Assembly (NCBI GenBank): GCA_946800325.1 | Contig: OX326959.1 | Span: 49,172,784 to 49,236,783, forward strand | Reading direction: 5' to 3' | DNA: 64,000 nucleotides | DNA from: Luzula sylvatica | Taxonomy: Eukaryota > Streptophyta > Magnoliopsida > Poales > Juncaceae | In this document: one piece after another, positions 1 through 8,933 of the stretch | How positions within the stretch are numbered: the stretch's first letter is position 1 | Layout: the number at the start of each line of letters is the position of its first letter | Position numbers and translations under genes: made by a program | Notes under the pieces: generated by a model | What the model saw: only the letters and a program-made list of their open reading frames with translations | The model's database searches: none | What the model was told of the DNA's origin: nothing

Positions 1-2252
1 GTGGGTTTTTCTTTTTCATTTTCTAAGAGATTGAGAATTAGTTTTTGGGCTTTAGATATACTGCTGGGCTTTTGTGATGTTTTAATATTTATATTTTCTG
101 ATTTCTTTTGGTCAGGCCCAGTTTTAGATTTTTTAGCTATTGTTAATTTTTTGCGTTGGCCCAACTTGACTTGTTTCATTTTTTTTGCCTTAGCCTTTTG
201 TTTTATAATTGCTAATGTTTGATCAAGAAATCCAGATGAAGTTTGCTTATGCACCGCTGTTTTCATTTTGCGTTTCATTTGGACCATATCCATGCAATTG
301 TTAAATAAAGCGAGTTGAGACGACTTACAGCTGGGTGGTGATGCGACCTTCTCCTTCCCCTTTTCCTCTCTTGTCAAGCGTCTCATGTCCTTAGCGCTTT
401 GACGCACGACGAGTGTCTCCTGTCCCATCTCTGCCAGTGACGGGTTGTTGGTAATGCGCGCCTCGTTTTCTTCGTCTGTCAAGGCGTGCGGCTCGATGTG
501 AGCTGGCTGAGACTCCATCCCTTCCCTAGGCGTCCTTTCTTTCTGTTGGGGGCTGGTTTGATGGGTGTGGCTGGTCGATTTGTGCCATGGTGTGGGCTTC
601 CGTGCTGCAATCAAGCTCTTCACATTCTCTAATGGCATTTTGGGGGTCTGAACTTGTCCCGAAGCTTGAGAGTTAGCTGTGAGTACTTTCGTGAATAGCT
701 TGAGTGCCAACTGGTCTTTCTCCTTCGATGGCGGTGCCAATTGCCAAAGCTGGAGCAGCGTTTCATTGAGTGGGGGGGAGCCCAGCATATTCCGTTCTAC
801 TTGTCTGAGTTCAGACGAAGTGGTACGTTGAGAGTTTGCTTCCGGGTCGCCCGAATTAACCGGCGTTGGAGAGTCATTCGACGAGATATAGTTAAGCTGT
901 ATTGGGTTTGCTCTGATCGGCGGAGGGATCGGGTTTCGCAGCAAATTCTCGAAGTATTGATCAGAGGGGGTCGTGTCCGGGGCTCGAAAGAAATATGCCG
1001 TGTGATTGATTGCTTTGGGGACGTGTACCATCACCTTTCTGGTGAAACCTCCTGCTTCAGCCCAGATAAATGGTGGGCGGAGAGTTACATCGGTAGTAAC
1101 CATGTGTACTGTTAGCTTATCCATGGTCACTAGCGCTTTCAGGGGGCCATAGTGTTCGATCACCCCGAATGTGCTCACCAACTGATCAAGCTCTCTCTCG
1201 CACCATGAGTGAAGTGGGAGATTTGAGAGTTCGACTTCCATCTTCACTTTGTAATGAGCTATTCTGGCACCTATGGCAAGGGTCCATGGATAAAGCACAA
1301 AACCAGCCCTTCTAATGGCATTAGTGCTGTACTCCAAGTAGATCCTTCTATCCATTACTCGAGGCATTTTTAGGAGGTACTTCTCTTGGCCCCAGTATAC
1401 TAGCTCATACGTATCTTCCCAGATACAAGATTTGTGTACCAGAATTGAGATCGCATGCAGGGTGTGCTTCTTGACTAGTTTTGCGTCGATGACTATTGCT
1501 CGCTCGAGCTCCCTGATTTCATCAGTTTGTGCCGTCACGTCCTTTAGGAAGATGGTCGCTGGCAGCGCTGTGACTGGCGGGAGTTGGATGAGCGGCTTGT
1601 TGTCCGGGTTGAACTGGACATTTTTTTTTGACTCCATTATCCTCTCCTCACAGGTTGCGAAGAGGTGGTTTGGGCTTTTACAGTATGAGCAAACCCTCGG
1701 CTTTCTGCATTGTGGGAGGTCGTGTCCATATTCGAGACATTTAGGGCATCGGTCCTGCCAGGTCCAGTGTGAGGGGTTGTAGGGGTGGACCGGACGTGGG
1801 TGGTCTGGCTCTGGAGTGAACCCCGGGGGGGCCTGCTGTGGTGAGTGGGGACGTTTGGTGCCCGCTAGGTTGTTCTGGGGGCCCGTGTCCTTGTATTTGT
1901 TGACTTGTCTCCATTGTCGATCCTCTTGTCGAGCCTTGGGGGGTCCTTGTTGAGCATTCATCCTACCCATATTGTTTCCTTTGTTGTTGTATGCATTCCT
2001 GGATTGACATGGTTGCATTGTTTGTTTTTTGTGGTGTGGTTTGTGGGGGTAGCGTGGCTTGTAGTGGGGAGGGATAGGGTTTTTAAAAGCTTTACTGGCT
2101 GAGTACGGGTTGTAGGGACTGCACATATTCTTGGGTGGGTTTCTAAGCATGGTCCACCATCCGTCTTCTTGCTCCACCGCTGTTAGTTTGCCTCTTGAGT
2201 GGTGGTGGTGCTTGTTTTCTTCCTGGGTAGGGGGTCGCCCTTTTTGCTCCAT
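1..2252 (-). CDS. LINE-type ORF1-like protein with two CCHC zinc knuckles and a DUF4283-like region (C-terminus beyond window)
   Basis: An open frame of about 750 codons runs on the minus strand from the ATG at 2252 to the window edge without a stop. An in-frame TAG lies two codons before the ATG, so this is the first usable start. After a Pro/Gln/Asn-rich leader (about residues 1-165) come two CX2CX4HX4C knuckles, at Cys169-Cys172-His177-Cys182 and Cys188-Cys191-His196-Cys201. A region at about residues 290-400 contains 'VELSNLPLHSW', which resembles the core of plant DUF4283 proteins. The rest is polar and becomes Lys-rich. Knuckle plus DUF4283-like modules are typical of nucleic-acid-binding ORF1 proteins of plant LINEs and of derived zinc-knuckle proteins. 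No endonuclease or reverse transcriptase is in view; it could lie past the left edge. The uninterrupted frame suggests a young or constrained copy. It could also be a domesticated host gene. The frame is certain; the family assignment is moderate. Confidence 0.78.
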   Translation of the reverse strand, partial: MEQKGRPPTQEENKHHHHSRGKLTAVEQEDGWWTMLRNPPKNMCSPYNPYSASKAFKNPIPPHYKPRYPHKPHHKKQTMQPCQSRNAYNNKGNNMGRMNAQQGPPKARQEDRQWRQVNKYKDTGPQNNLAGTKRPHSPQQAPPGFTPEPDHPRPVHPYNPSHWTWQDRCPKCLEYGHDLPQCRKPRVCSYCKSPNHLFATCEERIMESKKNVQFNPDNKPLIQLPPVTALPATIFLKDVTAQTDEIRELERAIVIDAKLVKKHTLHAISILVHKSCIWEDTYELVYWGQEKYLLKMPRVMDRRIYLEYSTNAIRRAGFVLYPWTLAIGARIAHYKVKMEVELSNLPLHSWCERELDQLVSTFGVIEHYGPLKALVTMDKLTVHMVTTDVTLRPPFIWAEAGGFTRKVMVHVPKAINHTAYFFRAPDTTPSDQYFENLLRNPIPPPIRANPIQLNYISSNDSPTPVNSGDPEANSQRTTSSELRQVERNMLGSPPLNETLLQLWQLAPPSKEKDQLALKLFTKVLTANSQASGQVQTPKMPLENVKSLIAARKPTPWHKSTSHTHQTSPQQKERTPREGMESQPAHIEPHALTDEENEARITNNPSLAEMGQETLVVRQSAKDMRRLTREEKGKEKVASPPSCKSSQLALFNNCMDMVQMKRKMKTAVHKQTSSGFLDQTLAIIKQKAKAKKMKQVKLGQRKKLTIAKKSKTGPDQKKSENINIKTSQKPSSISKAQKLILNLLENEKEKP

Positions 2253-2958
2253 CCTCTACCAAGTGAGACCACCTTTATTGTTAAGAAATGAGAAATGTGC
2301 CATAAAATATGAATACAATAATATTCCAGTGGACATATAGGGTGTTCCACAAAAATGAGAAAAAATCATCGATGAGTTAATTGAATTAATTGTTAATTGA
2401 GTTGAAAATTTATTCTTAATAAAATATAATAAAATATGATAGGTACAAACCAATTAACAAAAATACAAATTAACAAATAATTAATTTTAATTAAAATTAC
2501 GATAGATACATATCGGTTAACAAAAAATTAACACATCCTGTCATCGAAGATATTTATTCTATTTTTGTGGAGAGGAATATAATTTCCCTATTCCAATTAT
2601 ACTTTTGATATTCCGAAGATTTGATTATTACAAGATCACAGGTATCATCTTTCTTTCTCCAAATTCTGAGAGTCATTTCTTATCTCTCAAATACATCCAT
2701 CAACCTGTTAGCAAGATACTTTTCATGGAACCCCCTGCAAAATATCAATAGTGCAAATTTTCTGTCCTTGCAATTCTACAGAATAGAATCTTCAAATGTT
2801 TAGTATTTTTTTCAATTTTTAAAATTCTTGCAAATCTCTATCATATGCTTGTCTAGCTATTTTTTTTGCAAATACACCCTTTTATTTTTTCAAAATCAAA
2901 TTCTACTCTTTTTTTTTCTCCTCCCTGGCACTGTACTGTACATAAATTTTCCTCAACA
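2253..2958. other. AT-rich intergenic stretch
   Basis: This is the upstream side of the left-edge ORF. It is dominated by A/T runs and TTAATT-type motifs with no long frame, no recognisable RNA gene and no clear element boundary. I see nothing functional beyond possible promoter or 5' UTR sequence next to 2252. Confidence 0.6.
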
Positions 2959-3262
2959 CAGTTTTTGCACAAAAATCCAATCTTTGTGCACATTTACAGT
3001 AGTCAGAATCTTCTCGGAGACCGGAGGACAGTTTTTTCACAAAAACCCAATCTTTGTGCATATTTACAGTTTAGTCCAACTCTTCTCTTAGACAGTTTTT
3101 GCACAAAAATCCAATCTTTGTACATATTTACAGTTTAGTCCAACTCTTCTCTTAGACAGTTTTTGCACAAAACACCAATCTTTGTGCATATTTACAGTTT
3201 AGGATGAATCTTCTCTTAGACAGTATTTGCACCAAAACCCAGTCTTTTTCAATAATTTCATT
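2959..3262. repeat. 64-bp minisatellite, five copies
   Basis: Copies begin at 2959, 3029, 3093, 3157 and 3221, each opening with CAGTTTTTGCACAAAA or a close variant, followed by 'CAATCTTTGTGCATATTTACAG' in two variants. The spacing is 70, 64, 64 and 64 bp. The first unit is longer because of a 'GGAGACCGGAGGA' stretch. The last copy decays after about 40 bp. ORFs through it merely follow the period. Confidence 0.85.
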
Positions 3263-3424
3263 TTGGTCCAAATTTCAATCTCTCTGACTTTTCCATACCA
3301 GTCTGGCCTCCACTAATATTTTTTAATATATCAGTACTTTTTTTAATACAAATATTTTATTATTATATTACTTATTTTGAACTTTAAAGTAAAACTGAAA
3401 ACTACAAACTCAGATAAATTGAAC

Positions 3425-3615
3425 TAATTTGAAGTGGTCATTAGTCATTACTATTAAGTGGAATATTAGTTGCAACAAATTCTTGCTTCATTAAGAACTC
3501 ACTGAGCTAATTTGAAGTACTCATTACTATTAAGTGCAATATTCTTTTTTTTTGGAGTATTATTAAGTGGAATATTTGTTGCAACCAATTTTTGCTTCAT
3601 TAAGCACTTGCTTAG
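3425..3615. repeat. imperfect tandem duplication ('TTCATTAAG' family)
   Basis: The string 'CTATTAAGTG..AATATT..TTGCAAC' followed by 'TTGCTTCATTAAG' recurs about every 70-100 bp, near 3450, 3527 and 3560, with a T-run interrupting the third. It lies just upstream of the small signal-peptide ORF and may be part of its 5' region, but no function is visible. Confidence 0.55.
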
Positions 3616-3679
3616 CTAAATTGTTGACCGTAGCATATAATTGATTAATAAACATGAAAAAGTAGCTTGTAATTTTGTG

Positions 3680-3687
3680 TATAAATA
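3680..3687 (+). promoter_or_regulatory. TATA-box-like element
   Basis: TATAAATA lies 78 bp upstream of the ATG at 3758. That spacing would give a 5' UTR of roughly 45 bp if transcription starts about 30 bp downstream. In such AT-rich DNA a chance match is possible. Confidence 0.4.
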
Positions 3688-3757
3688 CAAACATTATATT
3701 ACCTATGATCATAAAAACAAAAACCCAACACTATTGAATATCCTCAGTAACAAACAA

Positions 3758-3859
3758 ATGGCAACAATTTCATTTCTTTTCTCACTTCTCCTATCATCCG
3801 TACAATGCACCACTTTTTTCTCACTATATCAACTCCAAAATGACATTGAGAGCATTTGA
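3758..3859 (+). CDS. short secreted-peptide-like ORF (33 aa), plus-strand arm of an inverted duplication
   Basis: The ORF starts MATISFLFSLLLSSVQC, a textbook signal-peptide shape: short N-region, Leu/Ser-rich hydrophobic core, small residues before a cleavage site near Gln-Cys. The tail after it is only 16 residues. A TATA-like element lies 78 bp upstream. The same signal peptide is encoded on the opposite strand at 3824-3982, and the two copies overlap tail to tail. Compared with that copy this one lacks 15 bp (five codons) inside the hydrophobic core, an in-frame difference that fits past coding constraint. It may be the truncated duplicate. No family is recognised, and it could also be a non-coding hairpin relic. 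Confidence 0.4.
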   Translation: MATISFLFSLLLSSVQCTTFFSLYQLQNDIESI

Positions 3860-3982
3860 AGGATTGGAAGTAGCATTTGAGGATGGTGAGGGGGAGGATA
3901 GTGAGGAAGACGTGGTGCATTGTACGGATGATAGGAGAAGTGAGACAAGGAGCATTGACAGGAGAAATGAAATTGTTGCCAT
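3824..3982 (-). CDS. short Ser/Pro-rich secreted-peptide-like ORF (52 aa), minus-strand arm
   Basis: The frame starts MATISFLLSMLLVSLLLSS and continues 'VQC', a strong signal peptide of about 22 residues. It is followed by a Ser/Thr/Pro/Asn-rich segment (about residues 23-43, including 'SSLSSPSPSSNATSNPSN') and a short hydrophobic end. The composition recalls arabinogalactan-type or other small apoplastic peptides, but no GPI signal or named family can be claimed. The ATG context and the preceding 25 bp match the plus-strand copy at 3758 ('CAGTAACAAAGAA' against 'CAGTAACAAACAA'). It is the fuller of the two copies. Expression cannot be judged from sequence. Confidence 0.42.
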   Translation of the reverse strand: MATISFLLSMLLVSLLLSSVQCTTSSSLSSPSPSSNATSNPSNALNVILELI

Positions 3983-4012
3983 TTCTTTGTTACTGAGGAT
4001 AGCGTTGGATGT

Positions 4013-5689
4013 TTATCAGTTCCGAGGTCACCACACAGGAACCCTTTTTTCGCCAGTTTTTTTTTTCTATTTTTGTTTTCACGCAGTAAAGGAGAAGAGA
4101 AATGAAAAGAGAGAGAAGCGTGGATAAGGGGATGAGGTATAAGCGGGAGAGAGGAGGCAACGTGTCGATTTCTCGTGTGTCTTTTAAAATTAGAATTATT
4201 GAATGATATTGACGCATCACTGCATATCAGTTTTACTAGGTACAATGTAGGGAGTTAACGGTTTCTCCGACCATTGGCCTTTTCGATTTCATGTTAGTTC
4301 AAATTTCATTTCGACAAATAAAAATTGATGATGAATTTGCATATTTTATTTTGTTTTATTTTTTGAAGTGAATCTAGGACACGAAACGTGTTTATATGGT
4401 TCAGTATTTTATTGATACTAGTTGTATATTTGATTTTTGCAAGTCAATTGAATTGATTCTCCAGCATTTTACTCCCAAGTAATATTATCTGTGAACGAAA
4501 TATCGTGGTTGTGATATTTGATATCTCATCTCGAATGAATTTATGTAGGAATCGTAGGGAGTGATTTAATATAAAATTTAATTTTTTATACTTGGTCCTT
4601 CCCTCTCATTTATATAGTGCGTATTGAAAAATAAGTAAAGGTCTTGTCAAATATTTTATAGACTAAATCATTTCAGTTTAAAAAGAAGGCTCATTAAAAG
4701 AATCGGGACCGGATCATGTGTATATATAGCCCATAAAATTCGGACTTCGGATTTAAAATTTCAATGAATCCAAAATTTTAAGAAAAATAATTTATCGAGT
4801 TAAAAAATAAGTATAATTATAATAAAATAACTACAAATCATAAGAGATTTTGTGATTTATTGATAGAATAATTATTTATTTTTGTGAGAGCTGATGAGTT
4901 CGAATCCTTATAAATTATCATTTTAAATTTTTTCTTCAAGATACAATAAAAATATGAAAAAAAAAATGATCTATACGAAATTTGAATATTTGATATATAA
5001 AAAAAAAAAATCAAGAGCCTTAATTAGTAAGTAACACAATCACATGTGATATGTTAGTATTATTCAATAATTAATTAACGGTGGTGATACAATCACCGAA
5101 ATAATCCACAAACTTAATACCGAAATACAAGTGTCAACATCTAAGTAATACAAATGAGTGGGGTCCACATAGAAACAAAAATAGATCCAATGGCCAAATT
5201 ACATTTCCGGAATGAATTTGCGAAATAGTTATGTGTTTGTAGAATTTTTCATTAATTTAGCTGGTCTTTTTAAAAAACTGACTTCGAATAGTTAAAATGC
5301 TGGTGAAAGATACTACCCGTCTTAGTTACTAAAAAATCAAGATTCGCATTCCATGTTCTTTTTGCTAACTCAATCTTAAATCAATCAACAAAATTTATTC
5401 TAATTTAAACTTCTTGCTAACACTATGCATGATATGGTTTCTATCTTTCGAATAACATTCAAATTTTCCATTTGTGATTAATATTGAGGAACAAACTACC
5501 ATAATCGAATTGATTTCCTCCAACATTTTATTCGAATCAATATGAAATGATGGAATTACAATGGTGTTAGTTTCTATTCGATAAATTTATCATCTCACTC
5601 ACTAGTCACTACATGCGATCTTCTCTCTTATAGTACACATTCATGTGAAATTTGTGCCCAAAGACATTGAACATGAGCAACTAACTAGT
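4013..5689. other. AT-rich intergenic DNA
   Basis: There are no convincing genes. The part to about 4245 is the upstream side of the minus-strand peptide ORF. Two segments, about 4290-4470 and 5400-5670, are diverged relatives of a segment at 7640-7945. A tRNA B-box-like string at 4896-4907 stands alone and is not called. Confidence 0.6.
5400..5670 (+). repeat. diverged direct repeat, copy 1
   Basis: This segment aligns in the same orientation with about 7690-7945. An exact 27-bp match lies at 5507-5533 and 7760-7786 ('GATTTCCTCCAACATTTTAT' core). Shared strings on both sides include 'GAATAACATT', 'GAACAAAC' and 'AATTTTGTGCC'-like sequence. A fainter third relative may lie at 4290-4470. It is probably an old dispersed repeat. 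Confidence 0.6.
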
Positions 5690-6200
5690 ATATTTTTTAT
5701 GGATGTCAATGGACCGGGTAAAACCCGAACCCGTGGGTGCCCGACCCGAACGGGACGGGTAATACCCGAAAAAATACCCGCGGGTCGTGTTTTAGCCGAA
5801 AAAAAAATACTCGCTTCGGGTTCGGGTTCGGAGGTAATTTTTTACCCGCGGGTATACCCGAACCCGAAAAATATCCGAAAATATCCAATGATATGAAAAT
5901 TTGTGATGTTTTATAGATTAATTATTTTGTAATATTTGTATTTTTAATGTATTTTGTACAAGTTCCTTGGTTTATGTATATAAAATTGTGGGTGTTTTTA
6001 CGTATTTGTATAATAATTTTTTAGATTTTTTTTTTAGATTTTATATAGGTGATTTTCGGGTAACGGGTTCGGGTTCGGATATATCCGTTACCCGCGGATT
6101 CGGGTATGATTTTTTACCCGCGGATATTTTGGTTTCGGGTTCGGGTATGGGGGAGACTTACTCGAACCCGACCCGTCTCGTTGACATCCCTAATATTTTT
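5690..6200. mobile_element. hAT-type non-autonomous element (MITE) with 8-bp target-site duplication
   Basis: The element spans 5698-6192 (495 bp) and is flanked on both sides by ATATTTTT (5690-5697 and 6193-6200), an 8-bp duplication as expected for hAT transposons. Its ends are TATGGATGTCAA and, inverted, TAGGGATGTCAA: 11 of 12 positions match. Both subterminal regions are packed with ACCCG/CGGGT and TTCGGG motifs, as in plant hAT elements where the transposase binds subterminal repeats. The AT-rich middle has no transposase. It would need an autonomous partner to move. ORFs reading through the CGGGT repeats are not genes. Confidence 0.88.
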
Positions 6201-6940
6201 ACAAAATGAGAAATGAACCATCCCCATATTTGTATGTCCTACAAATTTCATGACAAAGATTATCAAAATCAGTTTTAGCAATGAAAAAATGACAAATACA
6301 CTTTTCTGTCCAATAAAATGAAATAAAATCAAAAATCAAAAGGATAAATATGATATATTTTAAAATATAAAACTTTCTTACAAAAAAGGTATTTGAAAAA
6401 GTTATTTCAAGATAACAAATTTTGAATAATTACTTCTTACAATATCAAACAATTTCTATATAGAATTTTTTTCTAAACAAATATAAAAGACTTTTTCCAA
6501 AAATATTTTTTTTGTATATTCTTTTTTCAAAAATGTAAAAAATTATTCTTCTTTTCAAAAATCTTGAAACAATTTTCGACATAATTATAAGATCTTAACT
6601 GTCGTATTTGAATGCCGCATCATAGATGGACGGGTTGGATTGAAAATAAAATTCAAGAGTTAAATGTTCAATCAAACAAATTACACCAGTCAGATTGAAT
6701 GTTGGGGTATATTATTTTAAAATTTATAATGTTTAGTATTTATTTATTTATAAAAAAAAAATCAGAAGTTAATATCAAGATATATAATTTGTTCAAAAAA
6801 AGAAAAGCCAACAAAAACAAAATATTGATGTATGTTATATTTCAAGGTACTCGTGATAATATTAAATTTGTGCAAACATTTATGATTTATTGAGATTTTG
6901 ATTGGTACAAGTGAAATTGACCCAGAATTTGTACAAAAAA
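6201..6940. other. AT-rich intergenic DNA
   Basis: The stretch has long A- and T-runs, no frame with coding character and no repeat boundary that I can place. I see nothing functional. Confidence 0.55.
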
Positions 6941-6944
6941 ACTA

Positions 6945-7023
6945 TTAAATTCGTGTATCGTATCTGATACATATCGGATACGACGACACGATAAATTTAA
7001 AAAAACATAAAATACGATACTGC

Positions 7024-7107
<84 letters not shown>

Positions 7108-7545
7108 ACTCATCATTAAAAAATTATATATATATTCAACATAATATTCTATGTATAATATTAATATATCAGGGGTAAAAAGAGAAAGAATAGCAACCCG
7201 TAATTTAAATTGTGAAAAAAATAAAAGTAAAAGCCCAAACCATTCTTCGAAATTATCCCACCACAGCGCCAATTTTAATTCCTATGTTTCTTGTATCTGT
7301 ATAAATAAAAGGGTAATTATGTGTTTTCCTTTCAATAAGGATTTAACTCTGTTTGTTAAATAAGATTATAAGACGGTTGCGTATCCTATGCATGAACTGC
7401 CGTATCTGTATGTATCTTTCGAGTAGCAGAAATTGAAATTAATTTAAATTATTCAGATATGTGAGCTGTGTTATTTGATATGTATCGGATGCGTATCGTA
7501 CGCGTATCCGGATTCGGATCCGATATGTATTAGATACGGTTATGG
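6945..7545. repeat. GATAC/GTATC-rich segment around a (TA)n tract, possible old transposon
   Basis: Both flanks carry clustered GTATC/GATAC words: 6955-7020 ('GTATCGTATCTGATAC', 'ATCGGATACG') and 7480-7540 ('GTATCGGATGCGTATCG', 'GATCCGATATG'). The two clusters are roughly inverted relative to each other, which suggests subterminal repeats of a decayed DNA transposon. No terminal inverted repeat or target-site duplication could be placed. Confidence 0.35.
7026..7103. repeat. (TA)n microsatellite, about 39 units
   Basis: An uninterrupted TA dinucleotide run of about 78 bp. Such tracts are length-variable and prone to cruciform formation. Confidence 0.97.
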
Positions 7546-7689
7546 TTAGGTTTTTGGTGCGCAACATAGATTACAAGTGAAATTGTCTCCCATATTTGTA
7601 AATTTTGATATCCGAAGAAATAATACTAGACCCCTTGTCTGGTTCTTTCAATTAATTCAAATTTCATTTGGATGTATCAAATTTGATTC

Positions 7690-7945
7690 AAAGCTTGTAA
7701 ATTTCTATATTTGAATAACATTTCGAATTGTTAATATTGGGGAACAAACAATCATCCTTGAATTGATTTCCTCCAACATTTTATTCTGATTAATAAGACC
7801 TATAATAGACTATCATGATGGCAATTTCTATTTGATATATTTATTTCATACATGAGATTCTCCTTTATAATAGAAAGTCATTTATTTCATACACGAGATT
7901 CTCCTTTATAATAGAAAATGTCATGTAAATTTTGTGCCACAGGCC
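7690..7945 (+). repeat. diverged direct repeat, copy 2
   Basis: Partner of 5400-5670 (see there). It contains its own 41-bp tandem duplication with copies starting at 7840 and 7881 ('TTTATTTCATACA', then 'GAGATTCTCCTTTATAATAG'). Confidence 0.6.
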
Positions 7946-8127
7946 TCCACTTATTCAGTTATTCATCATATGTATTCATAGATATCGAATATATACCCAA
8001 ATAGGCATCCATACCTGCTCCAAACCCGATAGCTAAGCCGACCCGTTTGATGAGACGCAACTGTAGGAGAAAGAGAAGAAAACACCACTGGAGTTAAGCT
8101 AGCGGACACGATGATAGAGCAGGGGCA

Positions 8128-8310
8128 ATGAGAGGAAAACGAGAATATCAAGTTCTGTTCGAAACCGGCTCTGTCGAATTTCTGAAATCGCCTATGTGCT
8201 CTATCTGGTCTGAAATTGCTCTCCCGTTGTTAAAATCTGACGAATTGCTTGCTCACAAACGAGACGATCAGGCTCGCTCAATTTGTTTTATCGACGCAGT
8301 ATACAGTTAA
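8128..8310 (+). CDS. unrecognised 60-aa ORF (hypothetical, possibly a gene relic)
   Basis: This ORF of 60 codons has a more balanced base composition than the surrounding AT-rich DNA, and its mixed charged/hydrophobic sequence begins MRGKREYQVLFETGSVEF. No domain, signal peptide or membrane segment is evident. It might be a first exon or a fragment of a decayed gene; no continuation was found downstream before the MITE at 8673. The only support is the composition and the open frame, so chance remains quite possible. Confidence 0.2.
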   Translation: MRGKREYQVLFETGSVEFLKSPMCSIWSEIALPLLKSDELLAHKRDDQARSICFIDAVYS

Positions 8311-8672
8311 GTCTTTATTATCTTATAGAATTACGTCTTTTGTTTCGCCACACACATGGACATATACAATCAATTTGTTAGCTGCAATTAGCCGCAATAA
8401 AACCTGAACTGAATCCCAATTAAGATTCATACAAGCAATTAAAGAAGACGCATTTTCCCCATCATTTTTGTACATTGAATCAAAATTTTCTCTGCTTCCT
8501 TTCGAGATGATTCAATACAAAATGAATTCGAATCACTGGGAATACTACTACTGCATTGTGTTTCCTTTTATGATGTTTGGATACAAGAACATGAAACTGT
8601 TGTTGTTGCAATTCTCATGTTTGGATTGATGTCATTTGAACTGTTTTATTAAAGTAACTAATATATATATAT

Positions 8673-8933
8673 GGGGAGTTCTATCATACACCATTTTACA
8701 AGGATATTTTGGGTATTTTAGCAATTAATTATATTTGTAAAAGGGTGTATCATAAAATTTATTTTTTATGGAAATTTTGATTTAAATGAACAATAAAAAA
8801 TTCCAATTTAGTTAAACATTAATTGATAAATATATTTGATATCTTACCTTAAATATTCATAAATGGATAATTACTCCAAATACCCTTGAAAATGGGTGTA
8901 TGATAAGGAAATGGGTGTATGATAGAAGCCCCC
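8673..8933. mobile_element. MITE with 'TTCTATCATACACC' terminal inverted repeats
   Basis: The left end GGGGAGTTCTATCATACACC at 8673 is matched by the inverted right end GGGGGCTTCTATCATACACC at 8933 (18 of 20 positions). Similarity continues inward around 'AAGG.TATTT'. The right side repeats 'ATCATACACCCATTT' twice. Both flanks are TA-repeat sequence, so a TA-type target-site duplication is likely but its length is ambiguous. The 261-bp element has no coding capacity. Confidence 0.75.

Larger units (their letters stand above)
3740..4000. repeat. inverted repeat (foldback) with 34-bp perfect inner arms
   Basis: Left arm 3740-3813 pairs with right arm 3912-4000. The inner segments 3780-3813 and 3912-3945 are perfect reverse complements over 34 bp. 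The outer segments 3740-3776 and 3964-4000 match at 36 of 37 positions. Between them the left arm has 3 bp and the right arm 18 bp. The spacer (3814-3911) is about 98 bp. A transcript of either strand would form a long hairpin of MIR-precursor or siRNA-foldback type. Confidence 0.9.

Noticed and set aside
4896..4907. GAGTTCGAATCC as the B-box of a tRNA or SINE
   Set aside because: No A-box at the right distance, no cloverleaf and no target-site duplication or defined 3' tail.
5645..6332. ORFs across the CGGGT-rich region
   Set aside because: They are read-through of hAT subterminal repeats and their flanks, with low-complexity products.
6997..7272. ORF with a long Ile-Tyr repeat
   Set aside because: It translates the (TA)n microsatellite.
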